The notes under the pieces: generated by a model
What the model was told of the DNA's origin: nothing
The model's input: only the letters and a program-made list of their open reading frames with translations
Databases searched by the model: none
In this document: piece by piece, positions 62,508 through 64,000 of the stretch
Position numbering within the stretch: position 1 is the first letter of the stretch
Layout: each line of letters opens with the position of its first letter
Assembly: GCA_016705955.1 (NCBI GenBank)
Contig: JADJKO010000002.1
Span: forward strand, 186,001 to 250,000
DNA: 64,000 bases
DNA from: Flavobacteriales bacterium
Lineage (GTDB): Bacteria > Bacteroidota > Bacteroidia > Flavobacteriales_F > PHOS-HE28
Direction of reading: 5' to 3'
Made by a program: the position numbers and the translations under genes

Positions 62508-63685
62508 CACCGGAGTTGTTCAATGGCCTTGGCCACACGGGACATGGCCTCGGTGAGTTTGGCGTCGTTCGTGGCGTAGCTGATCCGCAGTGTTCCTTCC
62601 GCGCCGAACGAGCGGCCTTCCACCAGGCTCACACCTGCGGCATCAAGCAAGTGAAGGCTCAGGTCCACCGAACCCTTGATGCTCTTCCCATCGAAAGAGG
62701 CACTGACATCCGGTAGCAGATAGAACGCTCCCTGAGGCACGTTGCAGCGCCAACCCGGAACGGACTTCAATGCGGCGAGAACCAGATCACGGCGACGGAG
62801 GAAATCGTTCCGCATACCGGTGAGCAACGCAGGATCCGCTTCCACGCATGCTTTGGCCACGCGTTGTGCGATGCTGTTGGCACCGCTGGTGAATTGCCCT
62901 TGCAACTTGGTACACGCTTGCGCGATCCACAGCGGTGCACCGATGTAGCCGATGCGCCAGCCGGTAAGTGCGAATGATTTACTGAGCCCGTTGATCGTGA
63001 TCGTGCGTTCGAGCATACCGGGCAGCGTTGCAAAGCTCACGTGATCCCCATCGAACACGATGTGCTCGTAGATCTCGTCGCTGATCACATACAGCTCCGG
63101 ATGGCGCGCCACTACTTCGGCCAGTGCTTCCAACTCCTTCCGCGAGAGCACCGAACCGCTCGGGTTGCACGGGGAGCTGAACATCAGCAAGCGTGTGCGC
63201 GGTGTGATCGCCGCAGCGATGCGCTCGATGGGGGCCTTCCAGTCCTCTTCCAAGGTGCTGTGTACGATCACGGGTGTGGCTCCCACCAACTTGACCTGTT
63301 CGGAGTAGCTCACCCAGTAAGGCGCGGGGATCACCACTTCATCACCCGGGCCGCAGATCGCCATCACCACATTCATGATGGAGTGTTTCGCACCGGTGCT
63401 CACCACCACTTGGTCCGGTGAATAGGACAGGCCGTTGTCGCGCTGGAATTTGTCGGCGATGGCCTGGCGCACATCCGGATACCCGTTCACCGGTGGGTAC
63501 TTGTGCCAAGGGCCGAGCAGGGCTTCCTGCGCGGCTTCGATAGCGAAGGCGGGTGGATCATGATCGGGCTCCCCGAGGCTCAGATCGATGATGTCGCGGC
63601 CTTGGGCGCGCAATTCACGACTTCGGCGGGCCATCAAGAGCGTGGCCGGTTCCACGATGGCTTGTGCGACTGGCGATAGATGCAT
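62507..63685 (-). CDS. PLP-dependent aspartate/aromatic aminotransferase (AAT family Ib)
   Basis: A 392-residue class I aminotransferase. Typical elements are DIIDLSLGEPDHDPPAF at the N-terminus, STGAKHSIMNVVMAI, NPSGSVLS, VISDEIYEHIVFDGDHVSFA, the PLP lysine in NGLSKSFALTGWRIGYI and the substrate Arg near LRISYATND. Length and motifs fit aspartate aminotransferases of subgroup Ib. The ATG at 63685 (MHLSPVAQ) begins the conserved N-terminus; the longer frame upstream is not conserved. It is the first gene of a three-gene coupled operon, with a TAGCTTCG -7-like box 12 bases upstream. Confidence 0.95.
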   Translation of the reverse strand: MHLSPVAQAIVEPATLLMARRSRELRAQGRDIIDLSLGEPDHDPPAFAIEAAQEALLGPWHKYPPVNGYPDVRQAIADKFQRDNGLSYSPDQVVVSTGAKHSIMNVVMAICGPGDEVVIPAPYWVSYSEQVKLVGATPVIVHSTLEEDWKAPIERIAAAITPRTRLLMFSSPCNPSGSVLSRKELEALAEVVARHPELYVISDEIYEHIVFDGDHVSFATLPGMLERTITINGLSKSFALTGWRIGYIGAPLWIAQACTKLQGQFTSGANSIAQRVAKACVEADPALLTGMRNDFLRRRDLVLAALKSVPGWRCNVPQGAFYLLPDVSASFDGKSIKGSVDLSLHLLDAAGVSLVEGRSFGAEGTLRISYATNDAKLTEAMSRVAKAIEQLR

Positions 63686-63696
63686 GGCGTGGGGCG

Positions 63697-63704
63697 CGAA
63701 GCTA
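63697..63704 (-). promoter_or_regulatory. -7-like box of the aminotransferase-kinase-ubiE operon
   Basis: The minus strand reads TAGCTTCG, 12 bases before the aminotransferase start at 63685, resembling the other boxes of the window. This places the transcription start very near the start codon. Confidence 0.35.
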
Positions 63705-63766
63705 ACGAAGGTCATTCCGGGGGGTGCCGCGCCGGTTCCCGATATTCGTCCACCGTTTTGTCAACG

Positions 63767-64000
63767 ATGAACGATCCTGTCGTACAGATCCTAGTGGCCG
63801 TGCTGCCCAGCGTGGTGGTCTTCCTCACGGCCTTCTACCTCTTGAAGCAAGTGATGGGGAGCGTTCGGCGGAACGCATCGCGGCCGTGCGAAAGGATGAT
63901 CACAAGCAGGTGTTACCGCTCCGGTTGCAAGCGTACGAGCGCCTCGCGCTTTTCCTGGAGCGGATCCAACCGGGTCCGTTGGTCCTTCGGCTTCATCAGG
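63767..64000 (+). CDS. Small membrane-anchored protein (DUF7935-like), frameshifted and cut by window end
   Basis: The frame starts MNDPVVQILVAVLPSVVVFLTAFYLLKQV, an N-terminal membrane helix, then loses coding sense. Shifted by one base after the G-run 63856-63859, the sequence reads ERSAERIAAVRKDDHKQVLP then LRLQAYERLALFLERIQPGP. That is a strongly charged helix as in the Bacteroidota family I know as DUF7935 ('...LRLQAYERLVLFLERI...'). One extra G in the run of four restores the frame. The gene continues beyond the window. It diverges from the aminotransferase operon. Confidence 0.8.
   Translation, partial: MNDPVVQILVAVLPSVVVFLTAFYLLKQVMGSVRRNASRPCERMITSRCYRSGCKRTSASRFSWSGSNRVRWSFGFIR

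Overview
The window looks like chromosomal DNA of a GC-rich member of the Bacteroidota (roughly 58-60 % GC by eye). The main reasons are C-terminal type IX secretion (T9SS) sorting domains on five secreted proteins, an S46 dipeptidyl-peptidase, a DUF6134 protein, SprB-like repeats, several -7 promoter boxes of the TAnnTTTG type, and almost no Shine-Dalgarno sequences. A Flavobacteriales lineage from water or sludge (PHOS-HE28-like) is my best guess, by inference only. I found no rRNA, tRNA, CRISPR array, integrase or transposase.

Layout. 1-2344: the end of an S46 peptidase gene and a pterin-4a-carbinolamine dehydratase converge on a DUF1573 gene across a perfect 42-bp palindrome. 2449-16000: cell-envelope block with S41 protease ctpA, penicillin-binding protein 1C and a thioester alpha-2-macroglobulin lipoprotein. 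The usual pbpC/A2M pair is split by a plus-strand insert holding a T9SS-exported trypsin-like protease, a DUF6134 protein, a tandem palindromic repeat array and a J-domain/KTSC protein. 16232-23700: accessory island. It has a single-chain restriction-modification enzyme, a 126-bp relic of the 3' end of a second, diverged copy, a lipoprotein, a compact run of a membrane protein, a T5orf172/GIY-YIG-like protein and two unknowns, a Crp-like regulator and small orphan genes. 23700-26600: sparse, with a fibronectin type III protein and a T9SS protein.

26747-30286: two linked genes for SPOR-type surface proteins. 30479-43167: one long minus-strand run for exopolysaccharide synthesis and export (asparagine-synthase-like amidotransferase, GT4 glycosyltransferase, Wza-like export lipoprotein, Wzc-like tyrosine kinase, rfbC, WecA/MraY-like transferase), continuing without large gaps into a lytic transglycosylase, uvrA and a LOG-family gene. 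43250-53001: metabolic genes (lpdA, RidA, proline dehydrogenase, aroB-aroA, fhs) mixed with small membrane proteins. 53030-59376: two very large T9SS cargo proteins. 59609-64000: TMEM175-like channel, then a translationally coupled operon aminotransferase - heptose kinase - ubiE, and the start of a frameshifted small membrane-protein gene.

Two genes (wzc at 37142-37147 and the right-edge gene at 63856-63859) are each broken by one missing base in a run of identical bases. That pattern suggests residual long-read indels as much as true mutation, so other apparent lesions here should be read with that in mind.
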